DNA from: Bradyrhizobium niftali
Lineage (GTDB): Bacteria; Pseudomonadota; Alphaproteobacteria; Rhizobiales; Xanthobacteraceae
Length of the DNA: 64,000 bases
Reading direction: 5' to 3'
Assembly (NCBI RefSeq): GCF_004571025.1
Contig: NZ_SPQT01000008.1
Location: forward strand, 62,001 to 126,000
Shown: positions 17,600-28,388 of the stretch, one piece after another
Layout: each line of letters begins with the position of its first letter
Position numbering within the stretch: the stretch's first letter is position 1
Position numbers and translations under genes: made by a program
The notes under the pieces: model-generated
What the model was told of the DNA's origin: nothing
What the model saw: the letters and a program-made list of their open reading frames with translations, nothing else
Databases searched by the model: none

Positions 17600-18973
17600 A
17601 TGTCGATGCAGAATGTGGCCCCCGCGCTTCAGTTCACCGCGCCCAGGCGCAACGAGCTGACGCACATCCCCGGTGACGAGGGCTGGCCGATCATCGGCAA
17701 GACCTTCCAGGTGCTGGCCGACCCCAAGGGGCATATCGAGGCGAACGGCGCCAAATACGGCCCGGTCTACCGCACCCATGTTTTCGGCGAGACCAATGTC
17801 GTGCTGCTCGGACCCGAAGCGAACGAGCTCGTGATGTTCGACCAGCAAAAACTGTTCTCGTCGACGCACGGCTGGAACAAGGTGCTCGGCCTGTTGTTTC
17901 CGCGCGGATTGATGCTGCTCGATTTCGACGAGCACCGGCTGCACCGCAAGGCGCTGTCGGTCGCGTTCAAATCCGGGCCGATGAAATCCTATCTAGGCGA
18001 TCTCGACCGCGGCATCTCCGCGCGCGTCGCGCAGTGGAAGGCCAGGCCCGGCGAGATGCAGCTTTATCCGGCGATGAAGCAGCTCACGCTCGATCTCGCC
18101 GCCGCGTCCTTCCTCGGCGCCGACATCGGGCCGGAGGTCGACGAGATCAACCGAGCCTTCGTCGACATGGTCGCGGCGGCCGTCGCTCCGATCCGCCGCC
18201 CCCTGCCCGGCACGCAGATGGCGCGCGGTGTCGCGGGCCGCAAGCGCATCGTCGCCTATTTCCGCCAGCAGATTCCGCTCCGCCGCGGCAATCACGGCGG
18301 CGATGATCTGTTCTCGCAGCTTTGCCGCGCCACCCATGAGGACGGGGCCCTGTTGTCCGAGCAGGACATCATCGACCACATGAGCTTTTTGATGATGGCG
18401 GCGCACGACACGCTGACCTCGTCGCTGACCTCCTTCATCGGCGAGCTTGCCGCCAACCCGGACTGGCAGGACAGGCTGCGCGCGGAGGTTCTCGCGCTCG
18501 GTCTTGCCCCGGGCGCGCCCAGCAGCTTCGACGATCTCGAAAAGATGCCGCTATCCGAAATGGCGTTCAAGGAAGCACTGCGGATCAAGCCGCCGGTGCC
18601 GTCGATGCCGCGCCGCGCGATGCGCGATTTCACCTTCAAGGGGTTCAGGATTCCCGCGGGCACCGCGGTCGGCGTCAATCCGCTCTATACGCACCACATG
18701 AGGGACATCTGGCCGGAGCCGGACCGCTTCGATCCGCTGCGGTTCACCGAGGAGGCCCAGCGCAACCGCCACCGCTTCGCCTGGGTGCCGTTCGGCGGCG
18801 GCGCGCATATGTGCCTCGGCCTGCACTTCGCCTATATGCAGGCCAAATGCTTCGCGCGGCACTTCCTCCAGAACATCGAGGTGTCGCTGGAGCCGGGCTA
18901 CAAGCCGGACTGGCAGATGTGGCCGATCCCGAAGCCGCGGGATGGCTTGCGGGTACGGATGAAGGCGGTGTGA
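17600..18973 (+). CDS. Cytochrome P450
   Basis: A 457-residue heme monooxygenase. The heme loop FGGGAHMCLG has its cysteine ligand at about residue 405. The I-helix oxygen motif is AAHDTLTSS, the K-helix ExxR is in FKEALRIKPP, and the meander PDRFDPLRFTEE is present. The protein has no membrane anchor and would be soluble, needing a ferredoxin and reductase encoded elsewhere. The start is MSMQNVAPALQ with GGAG about nine bases upstream. The heme region and the N-terminal IPGDEGWPIIGKTF fit the CYP51/CYP120-like class more than CYP101-type enzymes, but the subfamily is uncertain. Confidence 0.9.
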   Translation: MSMQNVAPALQFTAPRRNELTHIPGDEGWPIIGKTFQVLADPKGHIEANGAKYGPVYRTHVFGETNVVLLGPEANELVMFDQQKLFSSTHGWNKVLGLLFPRGLMLLDFDEHRLHRKALSVAFKSGPMKSYLGDLDRGISARVAQWKARPGEMQLYPAMKQLTLDLAAASFLGADIGPEVDEINRAFVDMVAAAVAPIRRPLPGTQMARGVAGRKRIVAYFRQQIPLRRGNHGGDDLFSQLCRATHEDGALLSEQDIIDHMSFLMMAAHDTLTSSLTSFIGELAANPDWQDRLRAEVLALGLAPGAPSSFDDLEKMPLSEMAFKEALRIKPPVPSMPRRAMRDFTFKGFRIPAGTAVGVNPLYTHHMRDIWPEPDRFDPLRFTEEAQRNRHRFAWVPFGGGAHMCLGLHFAYMQAKCFARHFLQNIEVSLEPGYKPDWQMWPIPKPRDGLRVRMKAV

Positions 18974-18980
18974 TATTTCT

Positions 18981-19103
18981 CGTGTCCCGGACGCGCGAAG
19001 CGCGAGCCGGGACCCAGAATGTCGATATGCGTCCGGTAGCAAGATGGGCCCCGGCTCTGCAGCGCACCGCTGAAGAAGCGCTGCGCTGCGTCCGGGGCAC
19101 GAG
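18981..19103. repeat. Palindromic intergenic repeat with CTCGTGTCCCGGACGC ends
   Basis: Ends CTCGTGTCCCGGACGCG and GCGTCCGGGGCACGAG form a near-perfect inverted pair around a 90-bp core that holds AAGAAGCGCTGCG. It lies between convergent P450 and SDR genes. Confidence 0.75.
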
Positions 19104-19105
19104 AC

Positions 19106-19948
19106 CTATCCGGCCCCCTGATCGAACGCCTTGCGCAGCGCCACGTAGCCCTGCTGCTGCTGGCTCCAGTTGCGGCCGCCGGTCATGGCGCCATCGATGA
19201 CGAGGTCGTGGCCGTTGATGAAACTGGATTCGTCGCTCGCCAGGAACACCGCGGCCTGGGCGATGTCGTCGGGGATGCCGGCGCGCGGAATCGGCTGCGC
19301 GGTCTTGTAAACCTCGCGCATCACCGCCGGCGTCTTCTCCGCGGCATCGGTCGGCAGCCCCAGCGCCTTGCCGAAAATGCCGGTCGCGATCGCGCCGGGC
19401 GAGATCGAGTTGACGCGGACGTTGGATTCGCCGAGCTCCATCGCCACGCATTTGGTGAGGTGGATCACCGCCGCCTTGGCCGCGCCGTAAACCACCGACG
19501 AGGAGAAGCCGGCGAGCCGGCCAGCGATGCTGCCATTGTTGATGATGCTGCCGGACCCCTGCTTCTTCATGTAGGGCGCGGCGTGCTTCATGCCGAGCAT
19601 GACGCTGCGCACCAGCGTCGCCATCGCCGCGTCGAAGCGCTCGACCTCGAGACCTTCGATGCCGCCGGTCTGCGCCGGCCCGCCGGCATTGTTGAACAGG
19701 CAGTCGATGCGGCCGAATTTGTCCACCGCAAGCGCGATCAGCGCCTGCATCTGCGCTTCGACCGTCACATCGGTCTGGCGGAAGACACAAGTTGCCCCGA
19801 GCTGCTTGGCCAGCGCCTCGCCTTCCGGTATGCGCCGCCCCGCGATCACAATTTTGGCACCTTCGGCAACGAAGACTTCAGCGGTCCGCAATCCGATCCC
19901 GCTCGTCGCGCCCGTGATCACCGCGACCTTTCCGTCCAGCCTGCCCAT
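19106..19948 (-). CDS. SDR family NAD(P)-dependent oxidoreductase
   Basis: A 280-residue classical short-chain dehydrogenase. The cofactor motif TGATSGIG is at 12-19, NNAG near 86-89, and the catalytic set is S140, Y154 and K158 (YGAAK). The structural IDGAMTGGRN segment at the end corresponds to the classical C-terminus, followed by an extra 25-residue tail. An arginine after the second beta strand (AGRR) suggests NADP preference. Substrate unknown; annotated relatives are often called glucose 1-dehydrogenase without proof. It converges on the P450 gene and diverges from the histidine kinase at 20128. Confidence 0.88.
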   Translation of the reverse strand: MGRLDGKVAVITGATSGIGLRTAEVFVAEGAKIVIAGRRIPEGEALAKQLGATCVFRQTDVTVEAQMQALIALAVDKFGRIDCLFNNAGGPAQTGGIEGLEVERFDAAMATLVRSVMLGMKHAAPYMKKQGSGSIINNGSIAGRLAGFSSSVVYGAAKAAVIHLTKCVAMELGESNVRVNSISPGAIATGIFGKALGLPTDAAEKTPAVMREVYKTAQPIPRAGIPDDIAQAAVFLASDESSFINGHDLVIDGAMTGGRNWSQQQQGYVALRKAFDQGAG

Positions 19949-20127
19949 GGAATGTCCCTGTTTTCGAACCCATTGACGCCAAATGGCGGATACCGATCGA
20001 CCACGGCGCCGCGACGGACAGCGCCGCGACAGTCACTATTCCTGCCGGCTCCGAACAAGGCAAGCTTTGCTTGCGCTGGGGAGATGCGCAACAATCGCAA
20101 CGAACGCACATCGCAACCGGGCGGCGC

Positions 20128-21093
20128 ATGGAGAAGCTGATCGACGAATTCCGCAAGGGCTGGCAGGGCGCGGCGCCGCCGTCGCTCGGCTTGAGCATTG
20201 CCTTTGCGGTGGCCTGCCTGCTGGTTGCGACGCTGGCGCGCTGGGGTCTCGCGCAGGTGCGGCCCGACGTCTACTTCACCCCATACTTTCCGGCCGTGTT
20301 CTTTGCCGCCGCGTTCGGAGGCCTCCGGATCGGCGTCGTGACGGCGATCGTCGGCGGCGTCCTCGGCGTCGTCGTGAATTTCAGCGATGCGATTGCCGAT
20401 CACGCGCGTTTTGCCCTGCTGGCGCTCTACTGGGCCGTGAGCGCGCTGACGATCTGGGGGGTCGAGCACTATCGCACCATGCTGGTGGAGCAGCGCCGGA
20501 TCTCCAAGCGCCTGATCGAGGAAGAAGACTATCGCAAGCTGCTGGTCGACGAGCTCCAGCACCGGCTGAAGAACAAGCTCTCGACAGTGCACGCCGTGAT
20601 TCACCAGGTGCTGCATGACCAGCCGCAGGTCTGGGCCCGGGTCGATCCGCGGCTGCGATCGCTGGCCGCAACCGACGATCTGATCTCGCGGATCGACAGG
20701 GCTGGCTGCGACATCCGCGATCTCCTGATCTCGGAGCTCGGTCCCTACGGCCACGTCCGCTTCACCCTCAACGGCGACCGGCTGTTCCTGCCGCCGAAGC
20801 TCGCGGTGACGCTGTCATTGATGTTTCACGAGCTCGCCACCAATGCGGGCAAATACGGCGCATTCTCCGCGCCGCGCGGTCTGCTGCAGGTGTCGTGGAC
20901 CGTCGCCGACGATCGCCTGACCGTCACCTGGGACGAGACCGAGGGGCCGACCGTGGACAAGGTGTCCGAGCCCGGCTTCGGCACCAAGCTGCTGAAATCG
21001 GCACTTTCGGCCTTCGATGGCAGGACCGAGATCTCGTATCTGAAGACCGGGCTGCATTGCATCATGCAATGCCGCATCCCGCGAAGCGAATAG
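20128..21093 (+). CDS. HWE/HisKA_2-type sensor histidine kinase with DUF4118-like membrane domain
   Basis: A 321-residue kinase. About four membrane helices at residues 20-112 (DUF4118-like, as in KdpD) precede a dimerisation box DELQHRLKNKLSTVHAV with the phosphorylated histidine at 145. The N-box HELATNAGKYGA starts at 234, the WDETEGP segment replaces the usual G1 box, and GFGTKLLKSAL follows; all are marks of the HWE/HisKA_2 class common in Rhizobiales. No cognate response regulator is adjacent, so it is an orphan kinase, possibly feeding the general stress or light pathway (inference). The ATG at 20128 is chosen; no strong ribosome site is visible. Confidence 0.87.
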   Translation: MEKLIDEFRKGWQGAAPPSLGLSIAFAVACLLVATLARWGLAQVRPDVYFTPYFPAVFFAAAFGGLRIGVVTAIVGGVLGVVVNFSDAIADHARFALLALYWAVSALTIWGVEHYRTMLVEQRRISKRLIEEEDYRKLLVDELQHRLKNKLSTVHAVIHQVLHDQPQVWARVDPRLRSLAATDDLISRIDRAGCDIRDLLISELGPYGHVRFTLNGDRLFLPPKLAVTLSLMFHELATNAGKYGAFSAPRGLLQVSWTVADDRLTVTWDETEGPTVDKVSEPGFGTKLLKSALSAFDGRTEISYLKTGLHCIMQCRIPRSE

Positions 21094-21294
21094 CCGCTCG
21101 GCAAAGCGAAGGCAGCCTCTCACGCTCCGCTCGCGGTTTCGCTGGGAGCATTGACCCTCTGTTAATGACGATGGGCGTCGCGCGTCGCATCGTCGCAAGA
21201 CACGCCCGTATTTCTCCGGACCCCTTAACCAAACTTAAGAGGGAACCACGCAAGATCGCGCCCATTGCAAAGGCGCGCTGAAACAACAAGATTC

Positions 21295-23040
21295 ATGACT
21301 TCTATGAACGACAACAGATATTCCGGCGCGAGCGAAGCCGAACTCGGATTTCTCAAGGAAATCGTTAGAATGCTGCCGGCCGGCCTGACCGTGCAGGACG
21401 CCCATGGCGAACTTCTGCTCGTTAACGATGCCGCAGCGGCGCAGCTCGGCATGGACGGCAGCCGACCCTCGCCCGATCTGGCGCCGCGCCGGGAAGCTTG
21501 CCGGAAGGCGCTGAGCGCCGGCCAGGCGGTCGTCACCGAGGAAGCCCTGCACGACGGCGCCGCGCGCCAGGTGCTGCTCACGACCCATCGTCCCGTTCGC
21601 CTCGCCGGGCGCGAGCTCCTGATCTCCGCCTCCTCCGACATCACCGAGCAGAAGAATTTCGAGGACCAGCTGTTCCGCTCGGCCTATTTCGACGAGTTGA
21701 CCGGATTGCCCTCGCGGCGCGTGATCGAACACCGCGCCAACAACCTGCTCGCGCGCGATCACGGCGGCGAGCGCTTCGCGCTCGCCTTTCTCGACGTCGA
21801 CAATTTCAAGCACATCAACGACTATTACGGCCACGCCGTCGGCGACGCGCTGCTGGTCGAGCTGGCGAAGCGGCTCGGGCGCGACCTGCGCGATTCCGAC
21901 ATGCTGTCGCGCATCTCCGGCGACGAATTCCTGCTGCTGCTGTCTCCGATCCAGAGCCAGGAGGAAATCGCCGAGTTCATGCAGGCGACGCTGGAGCGGC
22001 TGACCGCGCCGTTCTTCATCGACCATTCGGAGGTCTTCGCCTCGACCTCGGTCGGCATCAGCCTCTATCCCGACCATGGAAGCAGCTTCGAGACGCTGCG
22101 TCAGAACGCCGACATCGCGATGTACCGCATCAAGAACGACGGCAAGGGATCGGCCGCCTTCTTCGACGCCAGCATGGAGCGCGAGGCGCTGGCGCGGACC
22201 AAGATCGAGCAGTCGCTGCGGCTCGCCATCCTCGAGAAGCGCTTCTGCTGCGCGTTCCAGTCCAAGGTCGACATCCGCACGCAGGCGGTGAAGGGCATCG
22301 AGGCCCTGGTGCGGCTGCGCGACGACGAAGGCGTGATCCAGGCGCCGGGCTCGTTCATCAACCTTGCCGGCGAGCTCGGACTGATCGACGAGCTGACCCA
22401 TCTCGTGCTCGCCGAGATCGTCAAGTCGATCGACCTGATCAACGAGACGTTCGGCGCGGAAGCCTCCATCAGCATCAACGTTGCCGCCAGGCAGGCCGGC
22501 AATCCCGAGTTCATGCGCAGCTTCGCGCAGGCGCTGGACAACACCGGCTTTCCCCAGCGCTTCATGATCGAGCTGACGGAAGAGGCCTTCGTCGCCAAAA
22601 GCCATTTCCAGTCGGAAATCCTGCCGATGTTCCGCAAGCTCGGCGTCGGCATCTCGATCGACGATTTCGGCACCGGCTATTCCTCGCTCTCGGCGCTCGC
22701 CGACATCACCGCCGACGAGATCAAGATCGACCGCTCCTTCATCACCGACATCCATAAGCGGCCGCGCAGCCAAGGCATCCTGCGCGCGATCGAATCCTTG
22801 AGCGAAGCGCTCGGCATGACCGTGATCGCCGAGGGCCTCGAATCCTACGAGGAACTCGCCTACCTCCAGGCCGCAAGCAAGATCCGCTACGCGCAGGGCT
22901 ATTATTTCTCGCGGCCGATCTTCCTGGAGGAACTGAAGCTCGCAACACCCGTCTCCAGCGAGTCCCGCGCCAGCGTGGCCAGCCGCCCGATTCAGCAGAA
23001 CCGGCAGGGCTATTCGCGGGCGAACGGGTATCGAAGGTAG
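21295..23040 (+). CDS. PAS-SGDEF-EAL protein, probable c-di-GMP phosphodiesterase
   Basis: A 581-residue soluble protein: PAS-like domain at about 15-115, GGDEF domain at about 125-285, EAL domain at about 300-550. The cyclase motif reads SGDEF (RISGDEFLLLL), so the first glycine is replaced and cyclase activity is doubtful. The EAL domain keeps its catalytic set: EALVR, the asparagine in SINVAARQ, ELTEEAF, DDFGTGYSS, KIDRSF, EGLES and QGYYF. It is therefore best called a c-di-GMP hydrolase with a possibly regulatory GGDEF. The start MTSMNDNRYSG at 21295 follows a divergence-free 200-bp leader containing a TTAA-N6-TTAA motif. Confidence 0.88.
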   Translation: MTSMNDNRYSGASEAELGFLKEIVRMLPAGLTVQDAHGELLLVNDAAAAQLGMDGSRPSPDLAPRREACRKALSAGQAVVTEEALHDGAARQVLLTTHRPVRLAGRELLISASSDITEQKNFEDQLFRSAYFDELTGLPSRRVIEHRANNLLARDHGGERFALAFLDVDNFKHINDYYGHAVGDALLVELAKRLGRDLRDSDMLSRISGDEFLLLLSPIQSQEEIAEFMQATLERLTAPFFIDHSEVFASTSVGISLYPDHGSSFETLRQNADIAMYRIKNDGKGSAAFFDASMEREALARTKIEQSLRLAILEKRFCCAFQSKVDIRTQAVKGIEALVRLRDDEGVIQAPGSFINLAGELGLIDELTHLVLAEIVKSIDLINETFGAEASISINVAARQAGNPEFMRSFAQALDNTGFPQRFMIELTEEAFVAKSHFQSEILPMFRKLGVGISIDDFGTGYSSLSALADITADEIKIDRSFITDIHKRPRSQGILRAIESLSEALGMTVIAEGLESYEELAYLQAASKIRYAQGYYFSRPIFLEELKLATPVSSESRASVASRPIQQNRQGYSRANGYRR

Positions 23041-23156
23041 GCTCCACTATCTGGATGTCGTCCCGGCGACGGCAAGTTCGGAGCCAGCCCCGTTTTCGCC
23101 CTTTGAAATTACTGCCCTTTTGGTAATAAACAGGCGGGCTTCCCGCGAGGCACGCC

Positions 23157-24599
<1,443 letters not shown>

Positions 24600-24614
24600 G
24601 TTGCGAGACATCGG

Positions 24615-24641
24615 GTGTCCGGAGTCTCGGATTCCTGACAC
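24615..24641. promoter_or_regulatory. Candidate upstream activator site (inverted repeat)
   Basis: GTGTCCGGA and TCCTGACAC form 9-bp arms with one mismatch around a 9-base spacer. The centre is about 91 bases upstream of the -24 GG of the sigma-54 promoter, a normal distance for an enhancer-binding protein site. It begins 16 bases after the stop codon of the sigma-54 activator gene. Confidence 0.6.
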
Positions 24642-24718
24642 GGCGCGGAGCCGCTCCTTCCAGGAGCCGCCGCTGAATCTGCTGGGTTTTCAGCCATTTT
24701 GCGCAAACCTGCGGCATC

Positions 24719-24734
24719 TGGCGCGGAGCTTGCT
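24719..24734 (+). promoter_or_regulatory. Sigma-54 (RpoN) promoter
   Basis: TGGCGCGGAGCTTGCT matches the RpoN consensus TGGCAC-N5-TTGCW at all but one position. The -24 GG and -12 GC are exactly 12 bases apart. It reads toward the MHS transporter at 24795, giving a leader of roughly 50 bases. Confidence 0.75.
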
Positions 24735-24794
24735 CTTCGCTCTGCACAATGACGCGTGCTGCACATGCGCATTCGCAACCAGGGAGGACGCAAG

Positions 24795-26105
24795 ATGAGT
24801 GAAGCGATCTCAGTCCATCAGCTTGAGGCGAGACAGCCCTCGCACGTGACGGTCGCCACCGCGAGCCTGATCGGCACGGCCATCGAGTGGTACGACTTCT
24901 TCCTCTACGGCACCGCCGCGGCGCTGATCTTCAACAAGCTGTTCTTCCCGACCTTCGACCCCATGATGGGAACGCTGCTGGCGTTCGCGACCTACGCGCT
25001 CGGCTTCATCGCGCGTCCGCTCGGCGGCGTGGTGTTCGGCCACTACGGCGACAAGATCGGCCGCAAGACCATGCTCTATCTGACCCTGCTGATCATGGGC
25101 GCCGCGACCGCGGCGATCGGCTTCCTGCCGACCTACGAGACCGCCGGCATCTGGGCCGCTGTTCTGCTCGTGACCTGCCGGCTGATCCAGGGTTTTGGTC
25201 TCGGCGGCGAATGGGGCGGCGCGGTGCTGATGGCGGTCGAGCATGCGCCCGCCGACAAGAAGGGATTTTACGGCAGCTGGCCGCAGCTCGGGGCGCCGCT
25301 TGGCCTCGTGCTCGGCACGCTGGTGTTCTCGGTGGTGTCCGCGATGCTGACCGACGCACAGCTTCTTTCCTGGGGCTGGCGCATCCCGTTCCTGTTCTCG
25401 ATCGCGCTGGTGCTCGTGGGCTTGTGGATCCGCTTCACCATCGCGGAATCGCCAGAGTTCCAGAAGGTCAAGGACACCAAGCAAGAGGTCAAGATGCCGA
25501 TCGTCGAGGCGATCCGCATGTACCCCAAGAACATCCTGCTCGCGATGGGCGCGCGCTTTGCCGAAAACGGCTTCTTCTACATCTACGCGACCTTCGTGCT
25601 GGCCTATGCCACGCAATCGCTCGGCATGAACAAGCAGGACATGCTCAACGGCGTGCTGATCGGCGCGGCGATCGAGACCTTCACCATTCCCGCCTTCGGC
25701 GCGCTCTCCGACCGCCTCGGGCGGCGGCCGATCTACATCTTCGGCGCGGTGTTCTCGGCGCTGATGTCGTTCCCGCTGTTCATGCTGCTTTCGACCAAGA
25801 ACCCGCAATATGCCTGGATCGCGATCGTGCTCGGTCTCGCCGTCGGCCACGCCGCGATGTACGGCCCGCAGGCGAGCTTCCTGTCGGAGCTGTTCGGCAC
25901 CAAGGTGCGCTATAGCGGCGTCTCGCTCGGCTACAACCTCGCCTCGATCTTCGCCGGCGCGCTGTCGCCGCTGATCGCGACGGGATTGATGACGGCGTAC
26001 GCGCCGGCAACCTGGCCGATCTCGCTGTACATGATCGCGCTGGCGATCATCACCATCGTCTCGGTCTATTTCGCCACCGAAACCCGCAAGATCGCTCAGC
26101 CCTGA
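24795..26105 (+). CDS. MFS transporter, metabolite:H+ symporter (MHS) family
   Basis: A 436-residue 12-helix inner-membrane symporter of the MHS group (KgtP, ProP, ShiA relatives). The family start IGTAIEWYDFFLYGTAAAL, motif A GHYGDKIGRKTMLY, RLIQGFGLGGEWGGA in helix 4 and SDRLGRRPIY in the second half are all present. Substrates of this family are small carboxylates or zwitterions. A strong ribosome site (AGGGAGGACGCAAG) sets the start at MSEAISVHQLE. It is the first gene after the sigma-54 promoter and is followed in the same direction by a CoA-transferase, suggesting uptake and then CoA activation of an organic acid (inference). Confidence 0.92.
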   Translation: MSEAISVHQLEARQPSHVTVATASLIGTAIEWYDFFLYGTAAALIFNKLFFPTFDPMMGTLLAFATYALGFIARPLGGVVFGHYGDKIGRKTMLYLTLLIMGAATAAIGFLPTYETAGIWAAVLLVTCRLIQGFGLGGEWGGAVLMAVEHAPADKKGFYGSWPQLGAPLGLVLGTLVFSVVSAMLTDAQLLSWGWRIPFLFSIALVLVGLWIRFTIAESPEFQKVKDTKQEVKMPIVEAIRMYPKNILLAMGARFAENGFFYIYATFVLAYATQSLGMNKQDMLNGVLIGAAIETFTIPAFGALSDRLGRRPIYIFGAVFSALMSFPLFMLLSTKNPQYAWIAIVLGLAVGHAAMYGPQASFLSELFGTKVRYSGVSLGYNLASIFAGALSPLIATGLMTAYAPATWPISLYMIALAIITIVSVYFATETRKIAQP

Positions 26106-26133
26106 ATGGGCTGAGCGCGACACCCCGCGACGC

Positions 26134-26160
26134 TGGAGCGGCTGGTCGCCAGCCGCTCCA
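26134..26160. repeat. Perfect 12-bp hairpin between transporter and CoA-transferase genes
   Basis: TGGAGCGGCTGG-TCG-CCAGCCGCTCCA. No T-run follows, so it is more likely an RNA-stability stem or Rho-sensitive spacer than an intrinsic terminator. Confidence 0.6.
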
Positions 26161-26228
26161 CGCGATACGAATAAGGCCAAGCGGGAAGAACGGGCATGCG
26201 GTCCGCAACAGACACGGGAGGGAATGCC

Positions 26229-28277
26229 ATGAGCCAGCATCCTGCCTTGCCCTACCTGCGCAACGCCGAGAAGGGCAAAGTCGTCACCGCGGCGGAAGCC
26301 GTCATGCTGATCCGCGACGGCGACACGGTCGCCACCGGCGGCTTCGTCGGCATCGGCTTTGCCGAGGAGATCGCCGTGGCGCTGGAGGAGCTCTATCTCT
26401 CCAACGAGGGTGACGCGCCCTACACGCAAGGCAAGCCGCACAATCTGACGCTGGTCTATGCCGCCGGCCAGGGCGACGGCAAGCATCGCGGCGTCAACCA
26501 TTTCGCCCATGAAGGCCTCGTCCGGCGGGTGATCGGCGGCCATTGGGGCCTTGCGCCCAAATTGCAGCAGCTTGCGATCGCCAACCAGATCGAGGCCTAT
26601 AATCTGCCGCAGGGCGTCATCACGCATCTGTTCCGCGACATCGCGGCGCACCGGCCCGGGCACATCACCCGCGTCGGCATGGGCACCTTCGTCGACCCCA
26701 GGCACGGCGGCGGCAAGCTGAATGCGCGCACCACCGAGGACATGGTGGAACTGATCGCGCTTCGCGGTGAAGAGTGCCTGCTCTACAAAACCTTCCCGAT
26801 CAATGTCGGGATCATTCGCGCCTCCACCGGCGATCCCGACGGCAACCTCACCATGGAAAAGGAGGCCCTGACGCTCGAGGCGCTCGCCATCGCCATGGCG
26901 GCACGTAATTCCGGCGGCATCGTCATTGCCCAGGTCGAACGCGTGGCCGAGGGCGGCAGCCTCAATCCGCGCCAGGTCAAGATTCCCGGCATCCTCGTCG
27001 ATTGCGTCGTCGTGGCGAAGCCTGAGCATCATTGGCAGACATTCGGCACGCAATACAATCCGGCCTACTCCAGCGAGATCCGGGTCCGCGCCGCCTCGTT
27101 GCCGGTAATGCCGATCAGCGAACGCAAGATTATCGCGCGCCGCGCCGCCTTCGAGCTGAAAGCCAACAGCGTGGTCAATCTCGGCATCGGCATGCCCGAG
27201 GGGATCGCCTCCGTCGCCAATGAAGAGCGGATCATCGACCTCATCACGCTGACGACCGAGGCTGGTGTGATCGGCGGCATCCCGGCGAGCGGCATCGATT
27301 TCGGCGCGGCGATCAACACCCAGGCAGTGATCGACCAGCCCTATCAATTCGACTTCTACGACGGCGGTGGCTTAGATGCCGCCTTCCTCGGGCTCGCCCA
27401 GGTCGATCGCGCCGGCAACCTCAACGTCAGCAAGTTCGGACCGAAGCTTGCGGGTGCCGGCGGCTTCATCAACATCAGCCAGAATGCCAAGGAGGTCGTC
27501 TTCGTCGGCACGTTCGGCGCCGGCAAGCAGCGCATTGCGGTGAACGACGGGAAGCTCGTCATCCTCGACGAGGCGAGGTCGCGCAAATTCGTCGACAGCG
27601 TCGAGCACGTCACCTTCAGCGGCCCCTTCGCGGCGGCGCGGGGGCAGCGCGGGCTCTATGTCACCGAGCGCTGCGTCTTCGTATTGCGGCCCGACGGGCT
27701 CGAACTCACGGAAATAGCGCCCGGCATCGACATCGAGCGCGACATCCTGCGCCTGATGGATTTCAAGCCATTGATCCCGCGCGACCCCGTCCTGATGGAC
27801 GCCCGCATCTTCCGCGACGGCCCCATGGACCTGCGCGAGCGGCTGCTGACCATTCCGCTCGACCAGCGCTTCACGCTCGACGAGCAGCAGAACCTGTTCT
27901 TCATCAACCTGGAACGCTATCCGCTGCGCAGCAAGGCCGAGATCGATGCGATCGCGGCCCTCGTCGAGGCGAGGCTCGCCCCGCTCGGCCGCCGGGTCTA
28001 CGCCATCGTCAATTACGACAACTTCTCGATCCTCCCGGAGCTGATGGACGATTATTCGGCCATGGTGCGCAGCCTCGTCGACCGCTTCTATTCCGGCGTG
28101 TCGCGCTACACCACGTCCGGCTTCCTACGCATCAAGCTCGGCGAAGCCCTGGAGAAGCGCGGCGTCGCGCCGCACATCTTCGAGAGCGCGGAAGAGGCGC
28201 AGTCGGACTGGCGGCAGATCGAGTCGGCCGGCAGCCCCGCCGCGTCCGGCGACACGCGCGTGACACGGCAGGCCTAA
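26229..28277 (+). CDS. Fused acyl-CoA:carboxylate CoA-transferase (class I)
   Basis: A 682-residue class I CoA-transferase with the alpha-like and beta-like halves fused, as in YdiF and propionate CoA-transferase. The N-terminal half has GDTVATGGFVGIGFAEEI. The second half begins near residue 300 with ISERKIIARRAAFELK, then NLGIGMPEGIASVA, and the likely catalytic glutamate at 344 in TTEAGVIGG. A C-terminal extension of about 150 residues follows the usual core. The reaction would be transfer of CoA from acetyl- or acyl-CoA to an incoming carboxylate. The start MSQHPALPYLRN has GGGAGGG upstream. Its place after the MHS transporter fits activation of the imported acid. Confidence 0.88.
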   Translation: MSQHPALPYLRNAEKGKVVTAAEAVMLIRDGDTVATGGFVGIGFAEEIAVALEELYLSNEGDAPYTQGKPHNLTLVYAAGQGDGKHRGVNHFAHEGLVRRVIGGHWGLAPKLQQLAIANQIEAYNLPQGVITHLFRDIAAHRPGHITRVGMGTFVDPRHGGGKLNARTTEDMVELIALRGEECLLYKTFPINVGIIRASTGDPDGNLTMEKEALTLEALAIAMAARNSGGIVIAQVERVAEGGSLNPRQVKIPGILVDCVVVAKPEHHWQTFGTQYNPAYSSEIRVRAASLPVMPISERKIIARRAAFELKANSVVNLGIGMPEGIASVANEERIIDLITLTTEAGVIGGIPASGIDFGAAINTQAVIDQPYQFDFYDGGGLDAAFLGLAQVDRAGNLNVSKFGPKLAGAGGFINISQNAKEVVFVGTFGAGKQRIAVNDGKLVILDEARSRKFVDSVEHVTFSGPFAAARGQRGLYVTERCVFVLRPDGLELTEIAPGIDIERDILRLMDFKPLIPRDPVLMDARIFRDGPMDLRERLLTIPLDQRFTLDEQQNLFFINLERYPLRSKAEIDAIAALVEARLAPLGRRVYAIVNYDNFSILPELMDDYSAMVRSLVDRFYSGVSRYTTSGFLRIKLGEALEKRGVAPHIFESAEEAQSDWRQIESAGSPAASGDTRVTRQA

Positions 28278-28388
28278 AAATGATGCATGTTGATGTGCCG
28301 GCGCAGTCCGCCGGAAGGTTGAATTGCAATGTTCGTAACGTTGTGCAAATCGCTGTTACCGAGAAATTTTGAATCAGGAGGGACCATC

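Noticed and set aside
21226..21239. TTAA-N6-TTAA as a full CtrA site before the SGDEF-EAL gene
   Set aside because: The spacer is 6, not 7. It is mentioned only as a weak relative of the better box at 33403.
26134..26160. Intrinsic terminator between the MHS transporter and CoA-transferase genes
   Set aside because: The stem is perfect but no T-run follows on the plus strand, so termination cannot be claimed.
24810..27347. An 845-codon open frame on the minus strand, and similar long ones at 34331-36688 (785 codons) and 61008-63191 (727 codons)
   Set aside because: They lie antisense to well-supported genes (transporter and CoA-transferase, GGDEF-EAL, dnaA/dnaN). Their translations are R/D/H/Q-rich with no domain, as expected for shadow frames in GC-rich DNA.
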